A stretch of 64,000 bases of DNA from Litoreibacter roseus (lineage in GTDB: Bacteria > Pseudomonadota > Alphaproteobacteria > Rhodobacterales > Rhodobacteraceae). A program made the position numbers and the translations under genes. Below, in pieces: positions 63,088-64,000 of this stretch; position 1 is the first letter of the stretch; each line of letters starts with the position of its first letter. The DNA lies in the NCBI RefSeq assembly GCF_009811795.1, contig NZ_BLJE01000007.1:1-64000 (forward strand), in the 5' to 3' direction. Below the pieces are notes generated by a model. It searched no databases, had not been told where the DNA came from, and saw only the letters and a list, made by a program, of their open reading frames with translations.

Positions 63088-64000
63088 TTATTTGGAAAGC
63101 GACTGCACATAAAGCAGCCTCGTAGTGAGGAGAATACCAAGAGCAGCGACAACGGCACCGGCAACGCCGACACTCCCAAGTCCGAAAGTAACCGTTGCTA
63201 AGCCACCAATGGCGGTACCAACCCCCTGTCCTAGAAAGATCATTGAGCCGTTGAGCGCAAAGGCGAGGGTGGCTGCGGGTCCAGCGGCATGGGCAAGCTG
63301 CATCTGAATGACAGGCGCGCATGCAAAAAGACAGATAGCACCTACCCCGATTGCAAAAGTAGTCAGAACTATGCCGATGAACCCAATGGCACTCAGTTGA
63401 ACAGCATAAGAGTACAACAACTGTGTTGCGAGGATTCCCAATAGAAGAATGGTCAGTGGGCGATCAACTGCTCGCGCCAAAGCTGCTCCGATCGCCAACC
63501 CGGCAACTGAGCCGATCCCGATGAGCGCCTGCATCCACGCTATTGAAGCACCGGTCAACCCTGTTGCTACCGTAACTGTAGGCCCGACCAGGCCAATTGT
63601 TGAAAACGTCGCCGTGAATGCGGCCAACGTCACTCCCATCAAACCGGTCAACGGCCAACGTAGCACAGACTTGATCGCACCCTTAGGAAGGTCTGCCGAC
63701 GTCTGTACTGTTGGGACTGTAAAGTAGATTAAGATCGCAACCACACTACAGAGAACGGTTGAAAACATGAAAGATGCCGCCCATCCAAAGGTTGCACCGA
63801 TGAGTGAGCCAATTGGGATGCCAAAAAGAAAAGCGAGCGAATTCCCCGCTAAAATCGCTGCAAATGCTATTACTCGTTTGTCAGGTGGAACTAACATTGC
63901 CGCCATCGATGACGCTACAGGGAGGGTCAGCGCCCCGACAAAACCTGCGGCGATACGCACGATTAATAGAGTGCCGAAATCTGGTGCAAGGGCCGAAGCG
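63088..64000 (-). CDS. MFS transporter, C-terminal part
   Basis: The frame stays open to the right edge, so the start is outside the window; about 304 C-terminal residues are visible. At least eight hydrophobic helices and the loop LVPPDKRVIAFA between two helices match major facilitator drug/proton antiporters. It is leftward and convergent with the propeller gene (211 bases of spacer without a gene). Substrate unknown. Confidence 0.9.
   Translation of the reverse strand, partial: ASALAPDFGTLLIVRIAAGFVGALTLPVASSMAAMLVPPDKRVIAFAAILAGNSLAFLFGIPIGSLIGATFGWAASFMFSTVLCSVVAILIYFTVPTVQTSADLPKGAIKSVLRWPLTGLMGVTLAAFTATFSTIGLVGPTVTVATGLTGASIAWMQALIGIGSVAGLAIGAALARAVDRPLTILLLGILATQLLYSYAVQLSAIGFIGIVLTTFAIGVGAICLFACAPVIQMQLAHAAGPAATLAFALNGSMIFLGQGVGTAIGGLATVTFGLGSVGVAGAVVAALGILLTTRLLYVQSLSK

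Noticed and set aside
1-64000. CRISPR array
   Set aside because: No series of regularly spaced direct repeats was seen. The only tandem repeats are the in-frame 12-base units at 54711-54786.
1-64000. tRNA gene as an island attachment site
   Set aside because: No cloverleaf-like sequence was recognised near either recombinase; a tRNAscan run would be needed to exclude one.

Overview
The window looks like part of a large repABC plasmid (or chromid) from an alphaproteobacterium, most likely Rhodobacterales. The reasons are a complete repA-repB-repC replication/partition unit with a predicted counter-transcript RNA, a DUF1403 + ScpB-like pair beside it, LysR-rich surroundings, and a plasmid-borne EF-Tu whose first 391 residues read like an alphaproteobacterial EF-Tu. 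No rRNA or tRNA gene was recognised.

Layout. (1) 1-23237: a conjugation-type type IVB (Dot/Icm, IncI-like) secretion locus in three blocks: dotC-dotB at the left edge; a leftward block dotF-like, dotE, dotP, dotO, five exported/small proteins, an IcmV/TraX-like protein and dotA (18549 to 7570); and a rightward block DsbC-like, dotI, dotH, dotG, icmT (18720 to 23237). The last two blocks diverge from an AT-rich region with three copies of an 11-bp operator-like repeat. Between dotB and dotA sits cargo: LysR + aldo/keto reductase, a class III cyclase, a DUF1493 protein and a frameshifted SRAP (YedK) gene. Coupling protein, DotD and relaxase genes are not seen here. (2) 23238-27438: repABC with two parS-like palindromes and an antisense RNA. 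(3) 27475-47927: an island between two same-direction tyrosine recombinase genes. After DUF1403 and scpB-like genes it is packed with defence-like genes: a Fic protein with a striking operator, two different GHKL-ATPase/PD-(D/E)XK nuclease fusions, a Septu-like AAA ATPase + HNH pair, an HD-phosphohydrolase/nuclease fusion, and an EF-Tu with a 175-residue unknown C-terminal extension whose gene overlaps that of a small PD-(D/E)XK nuclease. (4) 48041-56554: a module of lipoprotein, small membrane protein, vanadium-haloperoxidase-like protein, subtilisin-like protease, PAP2-like protein and SARP-like regulator. (5) 56744-60106: a 1120-residue PNP-STAND-HD fusion bracketed by imperfect inverted repeats. 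(6) 60517-64000: LysR, an exported beta-propeller and a truncated MFS transporter.

How it fits together. The plasmid carries its own replication/partition system and much of a conjugation apparatus. The recombinase-bounded accessory segment has accumulated putative anti-phage or inter-element conflict systems. Three of the nuclease fusions pair a sensor/ATPase or nucleotide-hydrolase domain with an intact D...ExK or D...ENK active site. The strongest candidate for an undescribed system is the EF-Tu-fusion + nuclease gene pair at 44593-46924, possibly part of a longer same-strand run from 39548. Functional assignments rest on motif recognition by eye. Homology searches and structure prediction were not run.
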